A DNA stretch of 57,935 bases from Olsenella_L kribbiana (GTDB taxonomy: Bacteria > Actinomycetota > Coriobacteriia > Coriobacteriales > Atopobiaceae), in NCBI RefSeq assembly GCF_036408795.1, contig NZ_JAZGJP010000013.1:1-57935 (forward strand), read 5' to 3'. Positions within the stretch are counted from its first letter, which is position 1. Each line of letters opens with the position of its first letter. Positions 16,369 through 25,100 of this stretch are shown here, piece after piece. A program made the translations under genes and the position numbers. The notes under the pieces are model-generated. The model ran no database searches, was not told the DNA's origin, and saw nothing but the letters and a program-made list of their open reading frames with translations.

Positions 16369-18804
16369 TTACTTATCTATATGCCATATATCGTGGGCAT
16401 ACTCGCGGATTGTTCGGTCGGAAGAGAAGTATCCGGCCTTAGCGGTGTTGTGAAGCGCCGCGCGGTTCCACTTGATCGTGTCAGGATAGTCGTTCGTGAG
16501 CTCTTCCCATGCCTGGACGTAAGCACGGAAGTCCTTGAGCACGAGGTCCGGATCGTTGTTGACCATGAGGTAGTCATGGATGCTCTCGAAGTTGCCGGAA
16601 AGGCGCGAGAACGTGCCATCCACAAGCTCGTCCACGACACGTCCGAGGCGGTCGCGGTCGGCATTGTACTCATCCCAGGCGTAGTAGCGGCCGGATGCCT
16701 TGAGCTCGTCGACCTCTTCGGTCCGAAGGCCGAAGATCTTGATGTTCTCGTCGCCCACGAGCTTGCAGATCTCGACGTTTGCGCCGTCGTAGGTGCCGAG
16801 GGTGAGGGCGCCGTTGTACATGAGCTTCATGTTCGACGTGCCGGAGGCCTCGGTGCCTGCCGTGGAGATCTGCTCGGAGATATCGGATGCCGGATAGATG
16901 AGCTGGGCATTCGAGACAGCGAAGTTCGGGACGAAGGCGACCTTGATCGTCTGGTTCACACGGTCGTCGTTGTTGATCACGTCGGCGACGGAGTTGATAA
17001 GGCGGATGACTTCCTTTGCGAAGTCATAGCTCTGGGCAGCCTTGCCGGAGAAGATGAAGGACGTCGGCTGCGGCTTGAAGGAAAGATCTGCGAGGAGACG
17101 GTTGTAGATGTCGAGGACCTTGAAGACGTTCAGGAGCTGGCGCTTGTAGGCATGGAAGCGCTTGACCTGGACATCGAAGATCGTGGTCGGATCGAGCTCG
17201 ACGCCCGTCGTGTCCTTGATGTAGCGGGCAAGGCGCTCCTTCTCCGTCTGCTTGGCAGCATGGACATCCTTCAGGAACGACTCGTCCTTCTCATACGGGA
17301 TGAGCTTCTCGAGCTCATAGGCATCCTTGAGCCAGCCATCGCCGATTGCATTGGTGATGAGCTTTGCATAGGCAGGGTTGGCCTCTGCGAGGAAGCGACG
17401 GTGCGAGACGCCGTTCGTCTTGTTGTTGAACTTCTCCGGCGTGAGGTCGTAGAAGTCCTTGAGCGTCGACTTCTCGAGGATGTCCGTATGGAGGGCAGAG
17501 ACGCCGTTCACGGAGTGCGAGCAGATGACGGAGAGGTTTGCCATGCGGCACTGGCCATCCCAGAGGATTGCCGTCTTCTGGAGCTGGTCCATCCAGTTCT
17601 CCGCATCATGCGGGAAGGACTCGCGGTAGCGGCGGTCGATCTCGTCGATGAACATGTAGGTGCGCGGAAGCTGGGCGCGGAGCATCGGAATCGGCCACTT
17701 CTCGAGGGCTTCCGGCATGATCGTGTGGTTCGTGTAGGAGACAGTCGCCGTCACGATCTTCCAGGCCGTATCCCAGTCAAGGCCCTTCTCATCGACGAGG
17801 ATGCGCATGAGCTCGGGGCCGCAGAGCGCCGGGTGCGTATCGTTCGTGTGGATGCAGACATGCTTCGGGAGGTCTTCCCAGGCATCGGGGCCGAAGTTGC
17901 GCTCATAGGTGTGAAGGATCGACTGCAGGCCTGCAGAGACGAAGAGGTACTCCTGCTTGAGGCGCAGAAGACGTCCATGCTCGCCCGCATCGTTCGGGTA
18001 GAGGATCGTGGAGATGGCCTCGACATCGGAGCGGAACTTGAATGCCTTGGCATAGTCGCCGGCATTGAAGGCATCGAGATCGAAGTCAGGCGTATGCGGC
18101 TTTGCGCCCCAGATGCGGAGCTTGTTCACGCAGGTGCCGCCGAAGCCGACGATAGGCACATCGTACGGGACGGCGTCTACCTTCTCGCCGCCTTCCCAGG
18201 TGAACCAGTAGCTGCCAGCCTCACCCTCGTGGCGCACGACCTCGCCGCCGAAGCGCACTGTGACGGTGCTCTCGAGCTTGCGGATCTCCCACGGGAAGCC
18301 ATAGCGGAGCCAGTTGTCCGTCTTCTCGACCTGACGTCCGCCCTCGATCTCCTGGCGGAAGAGGCCATAGCGGTAGCGCATGCCATTGCCGTTGCCGGCG
18401 ATGCCGAGAGCTGCCATGGAGTCGAGGAAGCAGGCCGCAAGACGGCCGAGACCGCCGTTGCCGAGGCCCGGGTCGGCTTCCTTGGCGCAGAGGGTCTCAA
18501 GGTCTGAACCCATGTCCTTGAGGCAGTCCTCGACGAAGTCGCGGATGCCGAAGTTCAGGAGGTAGTTGTCCAGAAGGGGACCGAGCAGGAACTCGAGGGA
18601 GAAGTAGTAGACCTGCTTCTCGTCCTTCGGGTGGCACTCGACCTCGATGCGGCGTGCCTTCTGGGCAATGAGACGTGCGAGGCACAGGAAGCGCTCCCTG
18701 TCCGTGCACTCTTCGAAGGTCTTGGAACGCTCGGAGAGGCACATGGCCTCGAGCTGCTCCTTGAAGTCGTTCTTGTCCTTGAAAAGCTGTGGCTGTACTG
18801 ACAT
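16369..18804 (-). CDS. glgP: Glycogen phosphorylase
   Basis: An 811-aa GT35 enzyme releasing glucose-1-phosphate from glycogen chain ends. It shows GNGGLGRLAACFLDSMA, HTNDTHPAL, RFHAYKRQLLN and the pyridoxal-phosphate lysine site EASGTSNMKLMYNGAL followed by LGTYDGANVEI. The start is ATG 18804, reading MSVQPQLF, behind GGAAGG; upstream in-frame codons lack a ribosome site. A degradative enzyme lies between glgB and glgC, so synthesis and breakdown share one transcript. Confidence 0.96.
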   Translation of the reverse strand: MSVQPQLFKDKNDFKEQLEAMCLSERSKTFEECTDRERFLCLARLIAQKARRIEVECHPKDEKQVYYFSLEFLLGPLLDNYLLNFGIRDFVEDCLKDMGSDLETLCAKEADPGLGNGGLGRLAACFLDSMAALGIAGNGNGMRYRYGLFRQEIEGGRQVEKTDNWLRYGFPWEIRKLESTVTVRFGGEVVRHEGEAGSYWFTWEGGEKVDAVPYDVPIVGFGGTCVNKLRIWGAKPHTPDFDLDAFNAGDYAKAFKFRSDVEAISTILYPNDAGEHGRLLRLKQEYLFVSAGLQSILHTYERNFGPDAWEDLPKHVCIHTNDTHPALCGPELMRILVDEKGLDWDTAWKIVTATVSYTNHTIMPEALEKWPIPMLRAQLPRTYMFIDEIDRRYRESFPHDAENWMDQLQKTAILWDGQCRMANLSVICSHSVNGVSALHTDILEKSTLKDFYDLTPEKFNNKTNGVSHRRFLAEANPAYAKLITNAIGDGWLKDAYELEKLIPYEKDESFLKDVHAAKQTEKERLARYIKDTTGVELDPTTIFDVQVKRFHAYKRQLLNVFKVLDIYNRLLADLSFKPQPTSFIFSGKAAQSYDFAKEVIRLINSVADVINNDDRVNQTIKVAFVPNFAVSNAQLIYPASDISEQISTAGTEASGTSNMKLMYNGALTLGTYDGANVEICKLVGDENIKIFGLRTEEVDELKASGRYYAWDEYNADRDRLGRVVDELVDGTFSRLSGNFESIHDYLMVNNDPDLVLKDFRAYVQAWEELTNDYPDTIKWNRAALHNTAKAGYFSSDRTIREYAHDIWHIDK

Positions 18805-18846
18805 ACGTACCTTCCATCTTGGGGCCCTGAGAGGCCTCCTATACAA

Positions 18847-21141
18847 CTATCGCTTCGAAGAGCGGGTTGTCCGCTTCTTCGGAGTTGCTGGGGTTTGAGG
18901 CTCCGCCGCCTTCTCGGCAGGAGCTGCCTTGGCAGGAGCTTTCTTCGGTGCCTCCTTCTTGGCAGGCGCCTTCTTCGCAGGAGCTGCCTTGGCGACAGCA
19001 GCTGGCGCAGAAGCAGCAGCATCCTTTGCAGGAGCTGCCTTCTTCGCAGGAGCCTTGCGGGCAGGCGCCCTCTTGGGAGCCGACTTCTCCGCAGCGGCCT
19101 CTGCTGCCTTGGCAGGAGCGGCCTTGGCAGACGTCTTGGACGTGGTCTTCCTCGTCCTGGGCTTTGCCGCAGGCTTCGGCTTGGGCAGGTCTCCCACACG
19201 CTTCAAGACGATGCCGCCGAGTGCCGGGATGCGGAGCACGACCGAGTTCTCGCGCCCGTTCCAGGGCACGTCCTCGCTCTTGATATCGCCGACATTGGCG
19301 ATGCCGGTGCCGCCAAACTCCTTCTCGTCACTCGTGAAGATCTCTTTCCAGATGCCAGGCGCAGGAATGCCGACACGGTAGTTCTCGTGCGCGGCAACAT
19401 CGAAGTTGATGACGATTGCAAGATCATCCTTGGGATCGTCGCCCTTGCGGACGAATGAGATCAGGGACTGCTTTGCATTGTCGGCGTCGATCCACTCGAA
19501 GCCGGCTGCATCGTAGCCGCACTGCCAGAGTGCCGGCTCCTGCGTATAGAGCTTGTTCAGCGCTGCGATGAAGACCTGCTGGTCGTGGTGGGCTTCATAC
19601 TCCTCTGCCATGAAGTACTGGATGCCCTCATACTCGCGCCACTCGATCCACTGGGCGATCTCGTTGCCCATGAAGTTGAGCTTGCCGCCGGGGTGGGTCA
19701 TCTGGTAGAAGGCAAGTGCCCTCATGCCAGCGAACTGGCGCCAGTAGTCTCCCGGCATGCGGCCGATGAGCGAGCACTTGCCGTGCACGACCTCATCGTG
19801 CGAGAGCGGCAGGATGAAGTTCTCGTTGAAGGCATACATGATCGAGAACGTGAGCAGCTTGTGGTTGCCCGGCCTCCAGGGGAAGTCCGTCTGGCAGTAG
19901 TGGAGCGTATCGTTCATCCAGCCCATGTCCCACTTGAAGTTGAAGCCGAGGCCTCCGACCTCAGGAGGATAGGTGACAAGCGGCCAGGCCGTGGACTCCT
20001 CTGCAATCATCATGACATCAGGATGGTAGCGCTCGACCGTGGAGTTCGTCCTCCTGATGAACTCGGATGCATCGAGGTCCTCTTCCGTGCCCTTGGAGTT
20101 GAAGCGCTTCTGGGCAGGATCGTCGATGCCGAAGTTCATGTAGAGCATGGAGCTCACGCCGTCCATGCGCAGGCCATCTGCATGGTACTGGTCAAGCCAG
20201 TAGAGGGCATTGGAGATGAGGAAGGTCCTGACCTCGCCTTTGCCGAGGTTGAACTTGTAGGTGCCCCAGTTCGGATGCTCCTTCTCCTCGTAGAGCTTGT
20301 GGCCCACGAAGTTGCCGAGGCCCTGGGCATCCTTGCAGAAGCCGCCCGGCACCCAGTCGAGGATGACGCCGATGCCCGCCTCGTGGCAGGCGTCGATGAA
20401 GTGCATGAACTCCTTGGGCGATCCATAGCGGGAGGTCGGCGCATAGTAGCCCGTGATCTGGTAGCCCCAGGAGCCATCGAACGGATGCTCCATGATGGGA
20501 AGAAGCTCGATATGGGTGTAGCCCATCTTCTTCACGTAGTCCACGAGCTCCACAGAGAGCTCGTCGTAGGTAAGGTAGCTGCCGCCCGCGCGCTCCCCTG
20601 CCGGAGGCTCCGTGCCGTTGCCGTTGAGTCCGTCATCGTGGCGCTTCCAGGATCCCAGATGCACCTCGAAGATGTTGAGCGGGGACTCCAGCATCTTCCT
20701 CTTGTTGCGCTCGAGCATCCAGGCATTGTCGCCCCACTCATAGTGGCGGATATCCGTCGTGACGGATGCCGTATCGGGCGGGCACTGGGCATGGAAGGCA
20801 TACGGGTCTGCCTTGTAGATGAGCTCAGCGCCAGGCGTAGGCTCTATTGCATACTTGTAGCACTCATCTGCATGGACGCCAGGCACGAAACCGCACCAGA
20901 TGCCGCCCGTCTCCGTCTCGAAGAGGTAGTCTGCATTCTCGTCCCAGCCATTGAATTCGCCGACGAGGCGTACGGAGGTGACGCCAGGCGCCCAGACGGC
21001 AAAGCAGTAGCCGTCCTCTCCGTCCTGGGTGGCAGGATGGGCTCCGAGCTTGTCATAGCTCCGGTACCACTCTCCCTTGCCCATCAGGTACACATCGTCT
21101 GAGCTAATCAGGTAGCGGGCATCCTTCGTCATTTCAGCCAT
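18847..21141 (-). CDS. glgB: Glycogen branching enzyme with histone-H1-like tail
   Basis: A 764-aa GH13 branching enzyme creating alpha-1,6 branches. A CBM48 module (YCFAVWAPGVTSVRLVGEFN) precedes the barrel with DWVPGGFCKD, nucleophile GLRMDGVSSMLYM, acid MIAEESTAWP and LPLSHDEVVHGK. The all-beta domain ends near residue 650. After it comes a tail of ~112 residues made of AKAAPAKK-type repeats, closing with KKRTTRSSKR. It is strongly basic and resembles eukaryotic H1 or bacterial AlgP tails, which is not part of ordinary GlgB. It is the first gene of the six-gene operon, 42 bp before glgP. Confidence 0.95.
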   Translation of the reverse strand: MAEMTKDARYLISSDDVYLMGKGEWYRSYDKLGAHPATQDGEDGYCFAVWAPGVTSVRLVGEFNGWDENADYLFETETGGIWCGFVPGVHADECYKYAIEPTPGAELIYKADPYAFHAQCPPDTASVTTDIRHYEWGDNAWMLERNKRKMLESPLNIFEVHLGSWKRHDDGLNGNGTEPPAGERAGGSYLTYDELSVELVDYVKKMGYTHIELLPIMEHPFDGSWGYQITGYYAPTSRYGSPKEFMHFIDACHEAGIGVILDWVPGGFCKDAQGLGNFVGHKLYEEKEHPNWGTYKFNLGKGEVRTFLISNALYWLDQYHADGLRMDGVSSMLYMNFGIDDPAQKRFNSKGTEEDLDASEFIRRTNSTVERYHPDVMMIAEESTAWPLVTYPPEVGGLGFNFKWDMGWMNDTLHYCQTDFPWRPGNHKLLTFSIMYAFNENFILPLSHDEVVHGKCSLIGRMPGDYWRQFAGMRALAFYQMTHPGGKLNFMGNEIAQWIEWREYEGIQYFMAEEYEAHHDQQVFIAALNKLYTQEPALWQCGYDAAGFEWIDADNAKQSLISFVRKGDDPKDDLAIVINFDVAAHENYRVGIPAPGIWKEIFTSDEKEFGGTGIANVGDIKSEDVPWNGRENSVVLRIPALGGIVLKRVGDLPKPKPAAKPRTRKTTSKTSAKAAPAKAAEAAAEKSAPKRAPARKAPAKKAAPAKDAAASAPAAVAKAAPAKKAPAKKEAPKKAPAKAAPAEKAAEPQTPATPKKRTTRSSKR

Positions 21142-21172
21142 GGACTATCCCTTCCCCCTCATCGGTACGACC

Positions 21173-21199
21173 GATGCGCCTCCCAGCGCATCTATCATA
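21173..21199 (-). promoter_or_regulatory. Possible promoter and leader hairpin of the glycogen operon
   Basis: A -10-like TATGAT (21194-21199, minus strand) is followed directly by a 7-bp hairpin GATGCGC/GCGCATC (21173-21192) in the short glgB leader. No clear -35 is visible. The 210-bp gap is the only non-coding stretch before the operon and also holds the start region of the divergent nth. Confidence 0.3.
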
Positions 21200-21351
21200 C
21201 TCAAATGGCGGCCCGATTTTGGCCGTCTTGGACAATGTGGCATGTCGGGCATTGGGATGCTGCATGTCCTGCATGCCATCTCTGAGCGAACCCATTATCA
21301 TTTCTGGAAGATGCTGAATTACATGTTTCCGGCCAGAGGAGCGAAAATCGC

Positions 21352-22074
21352 ATGCCACGGGAGTCTCTTGCATCGAAGAAGAAGCGCGCCGAAGAGGTAT
21401 GCCGGCGCATGGAGGAGAAATATGGCGGAGCCGAGAGCGCCCTTGACTACTACAACCCTTACACGCTCCTTATAGCCGTCATGCTCTCTGCACAGACGAC
21501 CGATGCCGGCGTGAACCGCGTGACGCCCGAGTTCTTCCGCCGCTGGCCCGACCCCTATGCCCTGGCACAGGCAGACCCTGCAGAGGTAGGCGAAGTCATC
21601 CGCTCCATAGGCTTCTGGCGTGCCAAGGCAGAGCACGCCGTCGAAGCAGCACAGATCATCGTGGCAGAGCATGGAGGCGAGGTGCCACGCACCATGGAGG
21701 AGCTCACAAAGCTCCCCGGTGTCGGCAGGAAGACCGCCAATATCGTCCTCAACAAGGCGTTCCACGACTGCGAAGGCATAGCCGTGGACACCCATGTCTT
21801 CCGCATTGCCACAAGGCTGGGGCTCACGAAGGCACCTGTTCCCCTGGCAGCTGAGCAGGATCTCCTGAAGCTCATCCCGAAGGACCTCTGGCCCGACGTC
21901 AACGAGCAGTGGATCCACTTCGGACGTGAGACCTGCAAGGCACAGCACCCCCTGTGCGAGAGCTGCATGCTTGCAGGCATCTGCCCTTCCTTCGAGCGCC
22001 CTGACCGCTACCGCAAGAAGCCGAAGAAGGCAGACAGGAAGGACTCGAAGTCCAAGAAGAAGCAGGAAGACTGA
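21352..22074 (+). CDS. nth: Endonuclease III
   Basis: A 240-aa DNA glycosylase/AP lyase removing oxidised pyrimidines. It has the helix-hairpin-helix LPGVGRKTANIVLNKAF with the catalytic Lys, AVDTHVFRIATRLGL with the catalytic Asp, and the 4Fe-4S loop C-x6-C-x2-C-x5-C (CKAQHPLCESCMLAGIC). A Lys-rich tail of ~20 residues follows. GAGGAG lies 10 nt before ATG 21352. It is the only housekeeping plus-strand gene in the first 43 kb and is divergent from glgB. Confidence 0.96.
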   Translation: MPRESLASKKKRAEEVCRRMEEKYGGAESALDYYNPYTLLIAVMLSAQTTDAGVNRVTPEFFRRWPDPYALAQADPAEVGEVIRSIGFWRAKAEHAVEAAQIIVAEHGGEVPRTMEELTKLPGVGRKTANIVLNKAFHDCEGIAVDTHVFRIATRLGLTKAPVPLAAEQDLLKLIPKDLWPDVNEQWIHFGRETCKAQHPLCESCMLAGICPSFERPDRYRKKPKKADRKDSKSKKKQED

Positions 22075-22124
22075 GCACTGCATCTCTCAGCTTCCATTTC
22101 ACTTCTTATATATTTGTAGAGAAA

Positions 22125-22162
22125 AGCAGGCCGGCATCCCCTATTCAGGATGCCGGCCTGCT
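22125..22162 (-). terminator. Terminator between nth and pilus locus B
   Basis: Perfect 15-bp stem AGCAGGCCGGCATCC/GGATGCCGGCCTGCT with an 8-nt loop. On the minus strand it runs into TTTTCTC, so it mainly ends the pilus transcript. It may also stop convergent nth. Confidence 0.85.
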
Positions 22163-22185
22163 GTCTCAAGCAATCGGGACGCGTG

Positions 22186-25100
22186 CTATGAGGTCCTGCG
22201 GCGAAGGGCTATGAAGGCCACCACGGCAGCTGCTGCAAGTGCAGCACCTCCTGCCACAAACGGCAAATCTCCAATGCCGCCCGTCTTAGGCAGCTGGTAG
22301 GCCTGCGTGTTGTTGATCGTGATTGTTCCTGTCTGCACATCATTGTTCAGATACGACGCCCTGTAGCTGTGCTCAAGGCCTTCCTCTTCGACGCGGTAGA
22401 CGTATACCGTGCCATCGTCACCCGTCTTCTTAAGGTTATCCCAGGTATTTATCCATGCACCCTTTGCATCGGGAATGATGCTCACGGTATCGGCAAGATC
22501 CTGTGTCTGCGTGATGGTTCCGTCAGAGTTTTTCACATCCCGATAGAGCTTCACGGTTATGGATTTAACGCCAATCTGTTCGGAAGGGAGCTCTGTACCG
22601 TCAGGTGCTGTCCAGATCTTCTGGACCGTCAGCCTCGAGTAGGTGTTCGGCACATAGATGCTGCCACCGGTATACGGGATGAAGTAAACATCGGACTGGG
22701 CAATCTGTGTGCCATCCGCATTCGTCTTGATTGAGCTCAAGATAGCGGCCCAAGCCTGATCTGCCGTCTCTCCGTCGTTCAGCCATACAACATAGACCGG
22801 CGTGCTGGACAGTGCGTAGCCATCAGGTGCCTGGGTCTCCACGAACTTGTAGAGTACGTCATGCTCGAAGGGAGCTTTAGTGGGAGAAAGAAGGTCCCAG
22901 CTTATGCTGTTGTCAACGTTGACATCAGGCCGTGCGACAGCAAAGCTGCCACTTTTGCCGGAGTACAAATCGAATTTGGCTCCCGTGAGTGTCGTCTTGT
23001 AGTCATCAGCATCGACCTTGTAGAGCGTGAACTGACCCTGCGTAGACACAGCGCCTGAGGTGCTGTGCTCGATTGCCGTACCGGTCTGGCTCGACCACAC
23101 TCCCTCGAGCGTCGCCGTGTTCGATATCTTGAGGTCGCTGGCAAGTCCGCTAAACCCATCAAGCGTGTACTCGTACACGAGTACACACGCCATGCTGTCC
23201 GGCAGCTTCACCGTCATCGTCTGCCTCTGAGCATCGTAGCTTACGGTATAGAGCGCCTTCGAAAGCTCGGTGCCAATATGATCGGTTGCCGTTGCGCTAT
23301 AGGCATAGAGCTTCACGGTTGCAGCATCCAACGTCGGCGATGCTGTGCCATAGCCGGACAGCTTATCGGTGAGCGTCAGCTGCTCTGACGACGGAACAAG
23401 GTCGCTTGCCGCCGGATTGATGGTCACTGTGTACTTCACGCGGTTTGTCGGCTTTCCATCATCGCCGTAAACCTGGGCGCCCTTCTTCACGACATAGGTG
23501 GGTTCGCGATGTATCGTCACGGTGTCGTCGACCGTGCTGTCGCCCCAGGTCGCCGTGTTGGTATAGGTCTTCTGAAAGTGAGTCGGATCGTCCCAATACG
23601 AGTCTCCGCTCCAGGACGCCTTGTAGCTGATGTAGTACAGCCCCGGAGTCTCGTAGCGGCGGCTCTTGATTGTGAAGGCAAGCTTCTGCCCACTCACGCT
23701 CGGCGTGATGCTGGATGTTTTGTATTCGTCGACACCATTGATGGTCTGCACAAGCTGTGCCGAGCCGGCAACGTAGGACATGCCCTCAGGCAGCGTATCG
23801 GTGATTACGATATCGCCGCTCGCATTGGTCGTATCGACCATCAGACGGTACGTCAGCCTGTTCGGATCATTGGTACTCGAATCGGAAGTCTTTACGTACT
23901 CCACCGTCTTGTCGGCACTTGTCCAGCTGCTGCCAATCAGTACCTGCTTGGAGAACTTCTGCGTCTTGCCGACCTGTGCCTCGTCGTAGCTGCTGATGAG
24001 CCCCACTCTTGCTGTATTTCCAGCCGTGACAACTGCGCCATCAGGGATGGTATTCGAGTTCGTATCGACCGTCGACTCATAGATCATGGTCGTCGAAGAG
24101 TTCGCATATGACAGCGTTGTGTCAACAGGTGTGATGGTCACAGCGAAGCTCTTCACGTGGCCGCTGCTGTCATTCGAGACCAAATTGCCGGTGGCATCGT
24201 ACATGGCTACCTTTGCAGTTGCGGCAAGTTTGCCGGTGGTAAAGTCATAAAGATTGATGGATCCATCGTCGGCGGTTCCATATGAAATCAAATTGAAGGT
24301 CGTTGTTTTGCCCGTGACGCTTATACCCTGCAGCGAAAGGGTCTGGAAGAGATCCAATGCAACGACATAGTGGCCCGCCGAACCGTAATCGTAGCCGTCC
24401 TGGCCCGTGAGATTGCCAAGGGTATCGCTGATCGTATAGCTGCCGGATGCCCCTTCAGGCGCAGTAGCGGTAACACGCCAGCTGAAGGTATACGTGCCAT
24501 TTCCGGCAAACGTATGGCTCCTGTTGACCTTGCTGACGCCCCACGCTCCGTTATGGGTGAATGTCACGCTTGCCGAAGCCGCATGCTTGGTCCCGTCTCT
24601 ATAGACGGTGTTCGCTGTATTGGTGACAGTTTCGTCACCCGTGCCCGCCGAGGTGCTCGTACGATACGAAACCGTATAGGTGCCCGTATCAGAGCTCGTC
24701 TCAGGCCACTTCAGCGAGAGCTGCCTGCTGCTATCGTCGTAGATGCCTGCCACGCCGGAATCCGACGTAGCCGTGTAGTTGTTGCCCTTGTTCAGGGTCA
24801 GGATCGTCTTGCCAGAAGAATCCGTTACCGTAATCGCGCCTACAAGGGCTCCTGGCAGCGTGTCCGTCATCGTGAAGCTGGCCATGCTCTTGTTGTTGCG
24901 GTTCAGCGTCACATCCCAGTAGAGCCATCCCGAACTATACTTGCCGGTCTTGACATCGTCGGTCTTCCAGCTGACAGTAGCAGTCGCGCTCGTGCCCAGC
25001 GCAGGTGTATTGGCGCTCGCCCGGTTCACGATGCTCGCATCGGCATCTGGGCTCTGCTGAGCAAAGCTTGCCGTATAGGTAATAACGTAGCTTTCGCCCG

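Noticed and set aside
16381..18507. Long plus-strand open frame (708 codons) opposite glgP
   Set aside because: It lies wholly antisense to a perfectly conserved phosphorylase. High-GC codon bias opens the opposite frame, and its translation shows no domain.
18847..19185. Basic tail of GlgB taken as a frameshift artefact
   Set aside because: The frame is open, biased toward Ala/Lys/Pro codons of the same style, and ends 42 bp before glgP with normal operon spacing, so it looks real.
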